Shown: piece after piece, positions 18,276 through 27,672 of the stretch | Layout: every line of letters begins with the position of its first letter | Position numbering within the stretch: the stretch's first letter is position 1 | Assembly: GCA_964469905.1 (NCBI GenBank) | Contig: CAYXZW010000008.1 | Coordinates: forward strand, 1 to 64,000 | Source of the DNA: MVRV01 sp964469905 | GTDB taxonomy: Bacteria > Desulfobacterota > Syntrophia > Syntrophales > Smithellaceae | Direction: 5' to 3' | Length of the DNA: 64,000 nt | Made by a program: the position numbers and the translations under genes | Notes under the pieces: generated by a model | Database searches by the model: none | Seen by the model: the letters and a program-made list of their open reading frames with translations, nothing else | Told to the model about the DNA's origin: nothing

Positions 18276-18884
18276 ATGGCTTTTACATTCTTTTTCCGGG
18301 ATCAAACACCTCTGGAGCATGCTGTTCGTTTTATGATGACCTCGGCAGCGGGCCGCAGCAGGATAAATATCTGGGATGCCGGTTGTGCCATGGGGCAGGA
18401 ACCATACACACTGGCTATATTGCTGGCGGAAACCATGAATCAATTCGCGCTGCGCAATGTTAAAATTCTGGCGACAGACTATGATGAACCACTTTTGAAA
18501 GTTCTTGCTGCCGCAAGCTATCCCCAGGAAGAATTACAAAGAATTCCGCGTGATTTATTTGAAAAATATTTTCAGCCGGGCGAGCCGGATGGGTATTTCC
18601 GTGTTACCGACACGATTAAAAACCTTGTTGAACCCAGTCATCACAATCTGTTGTCGCTGGTTCCGATCAAGGATGGTCTCAGCCTGATTGTCTGTAAAAA
18701 TGTCCTGCTCCATTTTAATCAGGCAGAAAGGGTAGCTGTTATCCGCATGTTCCATAAAGCGCTGGAATCGGGCGGAATCTTCGTAACCGAGCACACGCAG
18801 AAAATGCCGGACGAACTGAGTCCTCTCTTCGAGCAATTAGTATCGGACGGCCAGGTGTTTCGTAAAGTGGAGGCGCTATCGTGA
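18276..18884 (+). CDS. Truncated CheR-like methyltransferase
   Basis: A 202-residue protein equivalent to the C-terminal SAM-dependent domain of CheR, without the N-terminal helical receptor-recognition domain. SAM site WDAGCAMGQEPYTLAI corresponds to the usual CSTGEEPYTLAM; the following motif reads VCKNVLLHF instead of FCRNVLIYF. ATG 18276 is used because GGAAGG lies 9 bases before it; an upstream in-frame ATG at 18189 lies inside a repeat. Overlaps the next gene by 4 bases (GTGA). A complete CheR is encoded at 24049, so this copy probably has another substrate or a modified role. Confidence 0.8.
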   Translation: MAFTFFFRDQTPLEHAVRFMMTSAAGRSRINIWDAGCAMGQEPYTLAILLAETMNQFALRNVKILATDYDEPLLKVLAAASYPQEELQRIPRDLFEKYFQPGEPDGYFRVTDTIKNLVEPSHHNLLSLVPIKDGLSLIVCKNVLLHFNQAERVAVIRMFHKALESGGIFVTEHTQKMPDELSPLFEQLVSDGQVFRKVEALS

Positions 18885-19504
18885 AGATAATCCCCGTTAA
18901 AGGTTATTGCGACGTATATACCTCCAATGTTTACCTGGTCATCGGCGAATGGAAGCGGATCGAAGACCTCAATACCTTGATTGATGTCGGCAACGATCCG
19001 TCAATAATTGATGTCATCAGCAAACTGGACACCGGCATAGGAAAGAAAAAAGTGGAGCAGGTTATTTTGACGCACGAACATTCCGATCATACGGGTATTC
19101 TCCCGCTGATCATTAAGGAATACAATCCGGTCGTGTATGCTTATTCACCTTTTCTGGAAGGCGTTACGCATACCGTTGGCAATGATGAATTCATCCGGGT
19201 TGGCGACACAAATTTCGAGGTCATTCATACACCGGGGCATTCCAGTGATTCCATATCTCTTTATAATGAAGATCACAAAGTTCTTTTTGTTGGAGATACC
19301 CCTGTTATTGTAAGGGGGTTAAACGGCGGCTATGAAGATGATTTCATTAATGCCTTAAAAAAACTCTGCCATAAAAAAGTGAAGTCGATCTATTTTGGCC
19401 ATGGTGATCCGGTAATGCAAGGCGGCCATTCTTTACTGATCGAGTCATTAAGTAATATTCGCAACAGCAAGAAGAAAGATAGTAATTTTGCAATATCAAA
19501 TTAA
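18881..19504 (+). CDS. Metallo-beta-lactamase-fold protein in chemosensory operon
   Basis: A 207-residue MBL-fold protein with the full ligand set: THEHSDHTG (HxHxDH), H in HTPGHSSDS, D in FVGDTP and H in YFGHGDPV. This is the zinc hydrolase pattern (glyoxalase II-like subgroup), not the HxExDH pattern of di-iron flavodiiron or oxygen-sensing ODP proteins. GTG start overlapping the stop of the CheR-like gene. Its fixed place between cheA and the receptor suggests a signalling or sensory accessory role, but the substrate cannot be read from sequence. Confidence 0.85.
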   Translation: MKIIPVKGYCDVYTSNVYLVIGEWKRIEDLNTLIDVGNDPSIIDVISKLDTGIGKKKVEQVILTHEHSDHTGILPLIIKEYNPVVYAYSPFLEGVTHTVGNDEFIRVGDTNFEVIHTPGHSSDSISLYNEDHKVLFVGDTPVIVRGLNGGYEDDFINALKKLCHKKVKSIYFGHGDPVMQGGHSLLIESLSNIRNSKKKDSNFAISN

Positions 19505-19516
19505 AAGGAGGGTAAG

Positions 19517-22500
19517 GTGGTGGCAAAAAAGATTGTAAAGCAGATTAATGAAGTGGGTGAGTCCTTACCTGAAGGAGGATTCTTGCCAGAAGAGGACGAG
19601 GAAACCATGGCGCAGGATGACCAGAAAATCTTAAATGTCGGCAATGAAGAACAAGTTGAAGATAATAATAAAATAATCCCAACAAAACCAACAAGAAAGG
19701 AAAAAACTATGAAGGCAGAGGAAAAGGGGCAGCAAGCGGCAAGTGTCAGTTCCGCCGTGCTGGCCAGAATCAATGATCTGGCCTCGGATATTAAAGCGGG
19801 ACGATTGAAATCCAGAGCGGAAATAAAAGGCCTGGGCGGTTCGGACAAAGAAATTATCGAAGGTGTCAACCAGATTATAGATGCCATAGTTATTCCATTG
19901 AATGTGGCTGCCGAGTATGTTGATAATATCAGCAAGGGCAATATTCCGACCAAGATTTCTGACACTTATAATGGCGACTTCAATACCATTAAGAACAATC
20001 TCAATCAGTGTATTGATGCCCTGAGCGGGCTAATCACCGAGATGAACACCATGTCGGCGCAGCACGACGCGGGAGACATCGATGTGAAGATCGCCGCCGA
20101 GAAGTTCCAGGGCGCCTACAAGGCCATGGGCATGGGTGTGAACGACATGGTCTTCGGCCACATCGCGGTGAAGAAGAAGGCCATGGCCTGCATCAAGGCC
20201 TTCGGTGAGGGCAATTTCGAGGCACCACTCGAGAAATTCCCTGGCAAGAAGGCTTTCATCAATGACACCATCGAGAAGGTGCGAGACAACATCAAGGGCC
20301 TCATCGCTGACATGAACCACATGAGTACCCAACATGATGCAGGCGATATTGACATAAAGATACCCGCTGAAAAGTATCAGGGAGACTTTCATAAGATGGC
20401 GGCAGGTGTGAACGACATGGTCTTCGGCCACATCGCGGTCAAGAAGAAGGCTATGGCCTGCATCAAGGCCTTCGGTGAGGGCAATTTCGAAGCGCCACTG
20501 GAAAAGTTCCCCGGAAAGAAAGTCTTCATCAACGAAACCATCGAGCAGGTAAGAACGAACCTGAAAGCGCTCATCGCCGATGCTGAACTACTCAGCAAGG
20601 CTGCAGTCGAAGGAAAACTCGCCACACGTGCAGACGCAAGCAAACACTTGGGCGACTTCCGCAAGATTGTCCAAGGGGTTAATGATTGTCTGGATGCGGT
20701 TATCGGGCCGTTGAACGTAGCTGCCGAGTATGTTGACCGGATTTCCAAGGGTGATATTCCTCCGAAGATTACCGACACCTACAATGGAGATTTCAATGAA
20801 CTTAAGAACAATTTAAATCAGTGTATAGATGCTGTTAACGCCATGACATCAGATGCAAGGATGCTGGCCAAAGCCGCCGTGGAAGGGAAGCTGGCCACAC
20901 GAGCCGATGCCACGAAACACCAGGGTGACTTCCGTGAGATCGTCGAGGGTGTCAATGGCACGCTTGATTCCGTTATTGGGCCGTTGAATGTAGCCGCCGA
21001 GTATGTGGACCGGATTTCCAAAGGCGATATTCCCCCCGCGATTACCGATAAGTACAACGGTGATTTCAACGAAATCAAGAACAACCTTAACAACGCTATT
21101 GCTGCTGTCAATGCGCTGGTTGCTGATGCGAACGTTCTGGCCAAAGCCGCCGTCGAAGGGAAACTCGCCACCCGTGCAGACGCTACGAAACATCAGGGCG
21201 ATTACCGCAAGATAGTCGAGGGTGTCAATAATTGTCTGGACTCAGTCATTGGGCCGTTAAACGTAGCCGCCGAGTATGTGGACCGGATTTCCAAAGGCGA
21301 TATTCCCCCCGCGATTANNNNNNNNNNNNNNNNNNNNNNNNNNNNNNNNNNNNNNNNNNNNNNNNNNNNNNNNNNNNNNNNNNNNNNNNNNNNNNNNNNN
21401 NNNNNNNNNNNNNNNNNGTGTCAATAATTGTCTGGACTCAGTCATTGGGCCGTTAAACGTAGCCGCCGAGTACGTCGACCGGATTTCCAAGGGCGATATT
21501 CCTCCGACTATTACTGATTCGTACAATGGTGATTTTAACGAAATCAAGAACAATCTTAACGCGGTTGTGAAGATGATGAGTGATCTTTTAGCCGAAACAG
21601 ACANNNNNNNNNNNNNNNNNNNNNNNNNNNNNNNNNNNNNNNNNNNNNNNNNNNNNNNNNNNNNNNNNNNNNNNNNNNNNNNNNNNNNNNNNNNNNNNNN
21701 NNNTTATCAAAGCGGCAGCAGACGGTGAGCTCGATCAGCGGGCGGATGCAACAAAGTTCGTCGGCGGCTGGAACAAGCTGGTAAGCGGAGTCAACGATAC
21801 GGTTACTAACATTGTCAACCCATTGATGGTTACCGCAGACTATGTGGAGAAAGTCAGCAAGGGAGTTATTCCGCCGGAGATCACCACGATTTACAAGGGT
21901 CAGTATAACATCATTAAAAACAATCTTAACGCGGTTGTGAAGATGATGAGTGATCTTTTAGCCGAAACAGACAAAATTATCAAAGCGGCAGCAGACGGTG
22001 AGCTCGATCAGCGGGCGGATGCAACAAAGTTCGTCGGCGGCTGGAACAAGCTGGTGAGCGGAGTCAACGACACGATAACCAACATCGTTAAACCGTTGAT
22101 GGTCACTGCAAACTATGTGGATCTAATTTCCAGAGGTGATATGCCCGCAAAAATTACGGATAATTATAAAGGGCAATATAATATTATCAAAAATAATTTG
22201 AATGTGCTTATTGATGCGATGCAGGAAATTACTCATGTTGCACAGGAAATCGCCGACGGTAACTTAACCGTTACTGTGAAAGAGCGTTCGGAACAAGATC
22301 AGCTCATGCAGGCGTTGTCTTTAATGCTGGAGAAACTGAGTGAAGTTGTTAATAATGTCCAGAATACGGCTAATCAGGTGGCCACTGGCAGTGAAGAAAT
22401 GAGCGCGACATCGGAACAAATATCTCAAGGTGCAACCGAGCAGGCGGCATCGGCGGAAGAAGTATCTTCCTCCATGGAGCAGATGATCTCCAATATCAAG

Positions 22501-23277
22501 CAAAATGCCGATAATGCCCAGCAGACCGAAAAGATAGCCGTCAAATCGGCATCCGATGCGAAAGAAGGCGGAAAAGCGGTTACCGAGACAGTGGCAGCCA
22601 TGAAAGAGATCGCCACTAAAATATCAATCATTGAGGAGATTGCCCGTCAGACCAATATGCTGGCGCTCAATGCCGCCATTGAAGCCGCGCGGGCCGGAGA
22701 GCATGGCAAGGGATTTGCCGTTGTCGCCGCAGAGGTTCGCCGACTGGCGGAACGAAGTCAGAATGCCGCCGGTGAAATTACCCGCCTTTCCACTTCGAGT
22801 GTCCAAATTGCTGAGCAGGCAGGAGTGATGCTCGCCAAAATGGTTCCCGATATTCAGAAGACCGCTGATCTGGTTCAGGAAATCAGCGCCGCCAGCAAGG
22901 AACAGGATACAGGCGCCGAACAGATCAACAAAGCCATTCAGCAATTGGATCAGGTCATTCAGCAAAATGCTTCCGCGTCGGAAGAAATGTCCTCCACCTC
23001 GGAAGAATTGTCCGGCCAGTCTCAACAATTGCTGGAGGTTATTTCCTTCTTTCGGTTAGCAGAAGAAGGACGCAAAGGCGCGTATGCGGCCAGCCAGAAA
23101 AAACCGGCATTTAAAGCAGCAGCTAAAGCGATTCCGTACATGAAGTCTCCGGTAAAAGCTATGCAGGGAAAAGCGGCATTACCCCATCCAACTGTTGCCG
23201 TGGACAAGTCTGCCGGAGTTAATTTGAATATGGCCGGCGGCGCTGATAAAATGGATGCCGAGTTTGAAAAGTATTAA
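19517..23277 (+). CDS. Cytoplasmic poly-HAMP methyl-accepting chemotaxis protein, interrupted by two assembly gaps
   Basis: TM-less receptor. GTG 19517 follows a strong AAAGGAGGG. An acidic linker of about 75 residues is followed by a long tandem array of HAMP-like units of two kinds: RADATKHQGDFREIVEGVN-type, and GDIDVKIAAEKFQGA-type with FGHIAVKKKAMACIKAF. The signalling hairpin is conserved (QTNMLALNAAIEAARAGE, KGFAVVAAEVRRLAERS). No C-terminal pentapeptide tether. The gene spans two 100-N runs and its pieces lie in three frames (19517-21317, 21418-21603, 21704-23277). Comparison with neighbouring repeat units shows that 177 and 3 missing bases would join all pieces into one frame of 1246 residues, so the frame changes are scaffolding artefacts, not mutation. 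An in-frame ATG at 19709 is an alternative start. Confidence 0.9.
21318..21417. other. Assembly gap of 100 N inside the receptor gene
   Basis: Exactly 100 N. Flanks GCGATTA and GTGTCAATAAT occur in a neighbouring repeat unit at 21038-21044 and 21222-21232, where they are 177 bases apart; 177 also restores the frame. The real gap is probably one HAMP unit, or one plus whole units. Confidence 0.9.
21604..21703. other. Assembly gap of 100 N inside the receptor gene
   Basis: Exactly 100 N. The left flank ends GAAACAGACA and the right begins TTATCAAAGC; the parallel unit near 21967-21984 reads through with only AAA between them. A 3-base gap keeps the frame, so the N-run may hide almost nothing, or a whole number of collapsed repeat units. 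Confidence 0.9.
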
Positions 23278-23293
23278 TGTTGCCCGGTGAAGT

Positions 23294-23318
23294 GTTCCCC
23301 CTCCCGGCGAGGGGGAAC
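23294..23318. repeat. GC-rich hairpin repeat, family B copy 1
   Basis: Perfect 10-base stem GTTCCCCCTC / GAGGGGGAAC with loop CCGGC, between the receptor and cheW genes. Same design as 23966-23988 and 26438-26460. Confidence 0.6.
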
Positions 23319-23374
23319 GTGCCGGATAAGAAATTTTAAAGGCCTGCAACACATTGCAGAAGGGAGATAATCCG

Positions 23375-23875
23375 ATGACTGTATTGAAGATAACTGAGGT
23401 CAGACAATATCTGACTTTTAAATTAGCAGGAGAGGTATTTGCCCTGGATGTGGTCAAGGTAAGAGAAATACTGGACTACACCACTATTACCAAAGTTCCG
23501 CAGACACCGGAGTTCATGAAGGGCGTAATTAATCTCCGGGGTAGTGTGGTTCCGGTAGTGGATATGCGTCTGAAATTCGGAATAGCCACTCAGGATAAAA
23601 CAGTAGATACCTGCATTATTGTCGTGGAAATCAATATTGATAGTGAAGCTACAGTATTGGGAGCTCTGGTGGATTCCGTCCAGGAAGTCTTTGAACTGGA
23701 GCCCTCCCAGATTGAGCCGGCTCCCCGGATAGGAACAAAATTGAGAACCGAATTTATTATGGGGATGGGCAAACGCGACGACCAGTTTGTGATTATTCTG
23801 GATGTGGACAAAGTGTTCTCCTCGGAAGACCTGGAGATGGTGCAGAACATGGGCAAAGAAGATGCGGTGGCCTAG
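23375..23875 (+). CDS. cheW: Chemotaxis coupling protein CheW
   Basis: A 166-residue CheW domain: QYLTFKLAGEVFALDVVKVR, REILDY, INLRGSVVPVVDMR and a closing GMGKRDDQFVIILDVDKV are all present. It would bridge the poly-HAMP receptor and CheA. ATG 23375 is chosen because AAGGGAG lies about 9 bases before it; a TTG at 23354 in frame is not needed. It follows the receptor gene with only a hairpin repeat between them. Confidence 0.95.
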   Translation: MTVLKITEVRQYLTFKLAGEVFALDVVKVREILDYTTITKVPQTPEFMKGVINLRGSVVPVVDMRLKFGIATQDKTVDTCIIVVEINIDSEATVLGALVDSVQEVFELEPSQIEPAPRIGTKLRTEFIMGMGKRDDQFVIILDVDKVFSSEDLEMVQNMGKEDAVA

Positions 23876-23965
23876 AAAGGGAAAGGGCTGAAGGTTGAAA
23901 GACTGAAGCGCTGCCAGGCAGGAACCCCGAAGCATGCCTGGGTATGCCGGGGGAAAAACAGATTT

Positions 23966-23988
23966 CCCCCTCCCTCGCCGGGAGGGGG
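23966..23988. repeat. GC-rich hairpin repeat, family B copy 2
   Basis: Perfect 9-base stem CCCCCTCCC / GGGAGGGGG with loop TCGCC, in the 173-base spacer between cheW and cheR. No T-run follows. Confidence 0.6.
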
Positions 23989-24048
23989 AGAATAAGGAAT
24001 AACGCCTAGTCAGGGGACCAGGACTATAAATTAAGAAGGTAGTTTGCT

Positions 24049-24900
24049 TTGATTGCTAATGGCGAAGAAATAAAAATAAAAGACATGACGGATGCTGAAT
24101 TTTTCCGCTTTGCCGAGTTTATTCGAGATCAGTGCGGCATTAAGCTGCCCTTGCCAAAAAAAACGATGCTGCAAGGCCGCCTGCAAAAGCGTCTGCGTAT
24201 GCTACAACTTGGTTCATTTTCGGCTTATGCTGATTTTGTTTTCAGTGCGAAAGGAAAAGAAGAAGAACTCTTCCAGATGATTGATGTCGTTACCACAAAC
24301 AAAACGGACTTTTTCCGCGAATCCAGGCACTTTGATTATCTCAATAGCATAGTATTCCCGGAAATGATTAAAAAATCAAACGGCGCCGCCCGGAATCAAA
24401 TTAAGGCATGGTCTGCTGCCTGTTCCACGGGAGAGGAGCCTTATACTTTAGCCATGGTTTTAAGTAAATTTATCGAAGATAATCCTTCCTTCCATTTTTC
24501 CATCCTGGCGACCGATATTTCGACAAAAGTTCTGGCCAGCGCACAAATGGGTATTTATCAGGAAGAGAAGATAGAGCCCGTGCCAATGATCTTCCGGCAG
24601 AAATATCTGCTCCGCAGCAAAGATAAGACTGTTGTGAGAATTGTGCCGGAGCTCAGGTCCTGCGTAAAATTTATGCGACTGAATTTTATGAATAGTGATT
24701 TCGGAATCCGGGAAATGATGGATATAATTTTTTGCCGCAACGTTATTATCTATTTTGACAGAACTACGCAGGAAAGTATTTTACAACGCATCTGCCGCTA
24801 TTTAGTGCCGGGGGGGTATTTATTCATGGGGCATTCGGAATCACTCAGCGGGATGGATTTACCGGTTACTCAGGTATCAGCATCGATATACAGGAGATGA
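24049..24900 (+). CDS. cheR: Chemotaxis protein glutamate methyltransferase CheR
   Basis: A 283-residue full-length CheR. The N-terminal helical domain (FFRFAEFIRDQCGIKLPLPK, LQKRLRML) is followed by the SAM domain (SAACSTGEEPYTLAM, ATDISTKVL, FCRNVIIYFD, GHSESL). It methylates receptor glutamates, presumably of the poly-HAMP receptor. TTG 24049 is about 10 bases after AAGAAGG; an ATG at 24085 gives a start closer to family norm but has no clear site. The stop is just before the cheB start, whose ribosome site lies inside the end of this gene. Confidence 0.94.
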   Translation: MIANGEEIKIKDMTDAEFFRFAEFIRDQCGIKLPLPKKTMLQGRLQKRLRMLQLGSFSAYADFVFSAKGKEEELFQMIDVVTTNKTDFFRESRHFDYLNSIVFPEMIKKSNGAARNQIKAWSAACSTGEEPYTLAMVLSKFIEDNPSFHFSILATDISTKVLASAQMGIYQEEKIEPVPMIFRQKYLLRSKDKTVVRIVPELRSCVKFMRLNFMNSDFGIREMMDIIFCRNVIIYFDRTTQESILQRICRYLVPGGYLFMGHSESLSGMDLPVTQVSASIYRR

Positions 24901-24904
24901 TCAA

Positions 24905-25987
24905 GTGAGTTTATTAAATAAAAAAATCAGAGTATTGGTGGTGGACGACTCCGCAGTGGTACGGCAGACATTGATGGAAATTATTAATTCCGATCCGGAG
25001 TTGGAGGTAATGGCTTCGGCTCAGGATCCTTTTGTGGCGGCGGAAAGAATGCGCGATGAAATTCCCGATGTAATTACTCTGGACGTGGAAATGCCGCGCA
25101 TGGACGGCATTACTTTCCTGCAGAAGATCATGAGCCAACATCCAGTTCCGGTAGTCATCTGCTCATCTCTTGTCGAAGATCATTCGGGAACGGCGATGAA
25201 AGCACTGGAATACGGTGCTGTGGAAATTATCCAAAAACCCCGCATCGGCACGAAGCAGTTCCTGGAAGAATCCAGAATAAGGATATGCGATGCGATTAAA
25301 GCCGCAGCGCAGGCCCGGGTCAGGCCTCTGTCCAAAGCAAGACCGGTAGAACCGAAATTAACTGCCGACGCCATAATGGCCAAACCAAAAGCAAACGCGG
25401 CTATGGTGGAAACAACCGATAAGGTAATTGCCGTTGGAGCTTCGACGGGCGGTACGGAAGCTATCCGGGTTTTTTTAGAGGGACTGCCGGCAGATGCACC
25501 GGGAATTGTTATTGTGCAGCATATGCCGGAACACTTTACGAAATCATTTGCGGCAAGACTGGACTCTCTTTGTAAAATATCAGTTAAGGAAGCCCAGGAC
25601 AACGATACCGTTATCACCGGAAGAGCCCTCATCGCTCCCGGTAATTATCATACTTTGCTTAAACGCAGTGGCGCCAGATACTTTGTGGAAATCAAAGAAG
25701 GCCCTCTGGTATGCCGGCACCGTCCTTCCGTAGATGTTCTGTTCCGCTCGACGGCAAGATACGCCGGTCGGAATGCTGTCGGAGTTATCATGACGGGCAT
25801 GGGTGATGATGGCGCCCGAGGTCTGCTGGAAATGAAACAAGCCGGAGCCTACACTTTTGGACAGGATGAAGCAACCTGTGTTGTTTACGGCATGCCGCAG
25901 GAAGCTTTCAAAAGGGGTGCAATCGACAAGGTTCTTCCCCTGGAAAGCATAGCCGATAAAGTACTGCTGAAGTGCAAAGAAAAATAA
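24905..25987 (+). CDS. cheB: Receptor methylesterase/deamidase CheB
   Basis: A 360-residue CheB: receiver (D60 in TLDVEMPRMDG), linker, and esterase domain with the catalytic set S180 (GASTGGTEA), H206 (QHMPEHF) and D302 (TGMGDDGARG). Phosphorylated by CheA, it removes methyl groups added by CheR. GTG start with AGGAGA about 8 bases upstream within the end of cheR, so the pair is co-translated. The linker is long and alkaline (about residues 130-165). Confidence 0.95.
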   Translation: MSLLNKKIRVLVVDDSAVVRQTLMEIINSDPELEVMASAQDPFVAAERMRDEIPDVITLDVEMPRMDGITFLQKIMSQHPVPVVICSSLVEDHSGTAMKALEYGAVEIIQKPRIGTKQFLEESRIRICDAIKAAAQARVRPLSKARPVEPKLTADAIMAKPKANAAMVETTDKVIAVGASTGGTEAIRVFLEGLPADAPGIVIVQHMPEHFTKSFAARLDSLCKISVKEAQDNDTVITGRALIAPGNYHTLLKRSGARYFVEIKEGPLVCRHRPSVDVLFRSTARYAGRNAVGVIMTGMGDDGARGLLEMKQAGAYTFGQDEATCVVYGMPQEAFKRGAIDKVLPLESIADKVLLKCKEK

Positions 25988-26030
25988 AAGCTTTGGTGGT
26001 GGTATTCAGGATTAAGGAATGGTGACAGAT

Positions 26031-26414
26031 ATGAAACATATTTTGGTGATTGATGATGATGACATGCTCCGGGTAATGCTGAAAAAATTATTAAGTGATG
26101 CCGGATATGCAGTGGCCGTTGCGGAAAACGGGATAGAGGCAATGAAGTTGCAACAGGAGAATCCGGCAGACCTGATTCTCACAGACATTATCATGCCCGA
26201 CATGGAAGGGATTGAGGTTATCACGGAGCTGCGCAAGAAGTATCCGGCAACGCAGATTATTGCCATGTCGGGTGGCGGCCGCATTGATGCCGATCAATAT
26301 TTGACAATAGCCCGCAGGCTGGGTGCCCAGAGAACTTTTGTCAAACCGTTTAAATCAGCAGAGATGCTCGCAGCTGTGAGAGAACTGCTGAATATTGATG
26401 TTGCCGAAAAATGA
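26031..26414 (+). CDS. Single-domain response regulator
   Basis: A receiver-only protein of about 127 residues: DDDD at the N-terminus, phospho-acceptor in LTDIIMPDMEG, conserved K in TFVKPF. ATG 26031 gives the typical MKHILVIDDD start with GGTGA 5 bases before it; ATG 26019 and GTG 26022 in frame would add only a few residues. It follows cheB and precedes the HD-GYP genes, so it could be the receiver for one of the receiver-less kinases (for example the one at 37744). Partner not shown by sequence. Confidence 0.88.
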   Translation: MKHILVIDDDDMLRVMLKKLLSDAGYAVAVAENGIEAMKLQQENPADLILTDIIMPDMEGIEVITELRKKYPATQIIAMSGGGRIDADQYLTIARRLGAQRTFVKPFKSAEMLAAVRELLNIDVAEK

Positions 26415-26437
26415 TGGATTCGAAAAAGTCAGGAATT

Positions 26438-26460
26438 CCTTCCCCCTCGACGGGGGAGGG
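26438..26460. repeat. GC-rich hairpin repeat, family B copy 3, followed by a second small hairpin
   Basis: CCTTCCCCC / GGGGGAGGG around TCGAC. It is followed at about 26464-26484 by AAACCGGCGAATGCTGGTTT, a hairpin similar to the left arm of the composite repeat at 18111. Confidence 0.55.
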
Positions 26461-26523
26461 TAAAAACCGGCGAATGCTGGTTTAGGGTGGGAGCGGGAGG
26501 AAATGAAAGGAGGCTGCTGAATA

Positions 26524-27639
26524 ATGCAAAATGATGAAGACCTGGCTCTCCTGCAACGGCGTATTAAAGAATTGGAAACGGATGCACTGGAATTTCGCAG
26601 CCTCAAAAATGCCCTGTTGGAAGAACAGAAGTTTCTGATAGAGCTTACTAACCGCCTTCCGGGAATGGCCTATACCCGGCATGACAACCCGAACTGGAAA
26701 ATGGACTATGTCAGTCGGGGATGTCTGGCGCTCACCGGATACACCGCCAATGATTTAACCGGCAATGATAAAATACCATTGGCTCAATTGATTTCTGCCG
26801 CAGATATTTTCATAGCCAGAAAAGAAATACAGGCAGCACTAAAGGCAAAGACAGAGTATCGTGTCTACTTCCGCATCAAAGATCGCACCGGAGCTGAAAA
26901 ATGGGTGTGGGAACAGGGCCACGGCGTCTACTCAGCAGACGGCGAGCTGATTAACCTAGTTGGTTTTATCAGCGATGTTACTGAAGAGAAACATGCCGAG
27001 GAAAAACTGCAGCAGACCACGGCAAGCCTGAGAAGAGCTATATTGGGCACTGTCCAGGCTGTATCTACAGCCATGGAACTCCGTGATCCTTATACCGCGG
27101 GACATGAAAGAAGGGTTGCGGATCTTGCTGTTGCCATAGCCGCAGAGCTGGGCTTTTCGCAATGGCAAATTGAGGGAGTGCGCATAGCAGGACTAATCCA
27201 TGATATCGGCAAGATTTACGTGCCCGTTGAAATTCTAAGCAAACCGGGACGCCTGAATGAAGTGGAGATGAGCCTGATCCGCATGCACTCCCAGGCCGGA
27301 TTTGAAATATTGAAAGGTTCGGAATTTCCCTGGCCCATCGCTGAGATCGTAATTGAGCATCATGAGCGGATTGACGGAACCGGCTATCCCCGAGGAATAA
27401 GAGGAGATGATATGCTTATAGAGGCTAAAATAATTGCCGTTGCTGATGTCGTCGAGGCTATGGCATCTCCCCGCCCTTATCGTCCCGCTCTGGGGTTGAA
27501 TCTGGCATTGGAAGAAATTACAAGCAAGAGGGGCAAGCATTTCGATACGCTTATTGCCGACATATGTATTGATGTTTTTTGTAAAAATAATTTCCAGTTT
27601 GATTACAGTATGGAAACCGCGCGGAAACGTTTGATTTAA
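26524..27639 (+). CDS. PAS-HD-GYP phosphodiesterase
   Basis: A 371-residue protein: short coiled N-terminus, PAS_3-type sensor (about 45-160), then an HD-GYP domain (about 175-365) with HDIGKI, HSQAGF and the full HHERIDGTGYP signature. HD-GYP proteins hydrolyse cyclic-di-GMP using a di- or tri-metal centre. No receiver or membrane segment, so it should respond to a cytoplasmic signal bound by the PAS domain. AAAGGAGG precedes the ATG. It abuts a second HD-GYP gene, a paralogue that replaces PAS by a receiver; the shared stretch EAKIIAVA(D/E)VVEAM is almost identical. Confidence 0.92.
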   Translation: MQNDEDLALLQRRIKELETDALEFRSLKNALLEEQKFLIELTNRLPGMAYTRHDNPNWKMDYVSRGCLALTGYTANDLTGNDKIPLAQLISAADIFIARKEIQAALKAKTEYRVYFRIKDRTGAEKWVWEQGHGVYSADGELINLVGFISDVTEEKHAEEKLQQTTASLRRAILGTVQAVSTAMELRDPYTAGHERRVADLAVAIAAELGFSQWQIEGVRIAGLIHDIGKIYVPVEILSKPGRLNEVEMSLIRMHSQAGFEILKGSEFPWPIAEIVIEHHERIDGTGYPRGIRGDDMLIEAKIIAVADVVEAMASPRPYRPALGLNLALEEITSKRGKHFDTLIADICIDVFCKNNFQFDYSMETARKRLI

Positions 27640-27672
27640 ATGGAAGGATGCCCGGAGAGGCGAAGTAAGCTA

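Noticed and set aside
18881..19504. ODP-type di-iron oxygen sensor
   Set aside because: Tempting because such MBL-fold proteins occur in Che operons, but the ligand motif is HxHxDH, not HxExDH.
19517..23277. Frameshifted receptor pseudogene
   Set aside because: Frame changes occur only at two 100-N gaps; inferred fill of 177 and 3 bases restores one frame.
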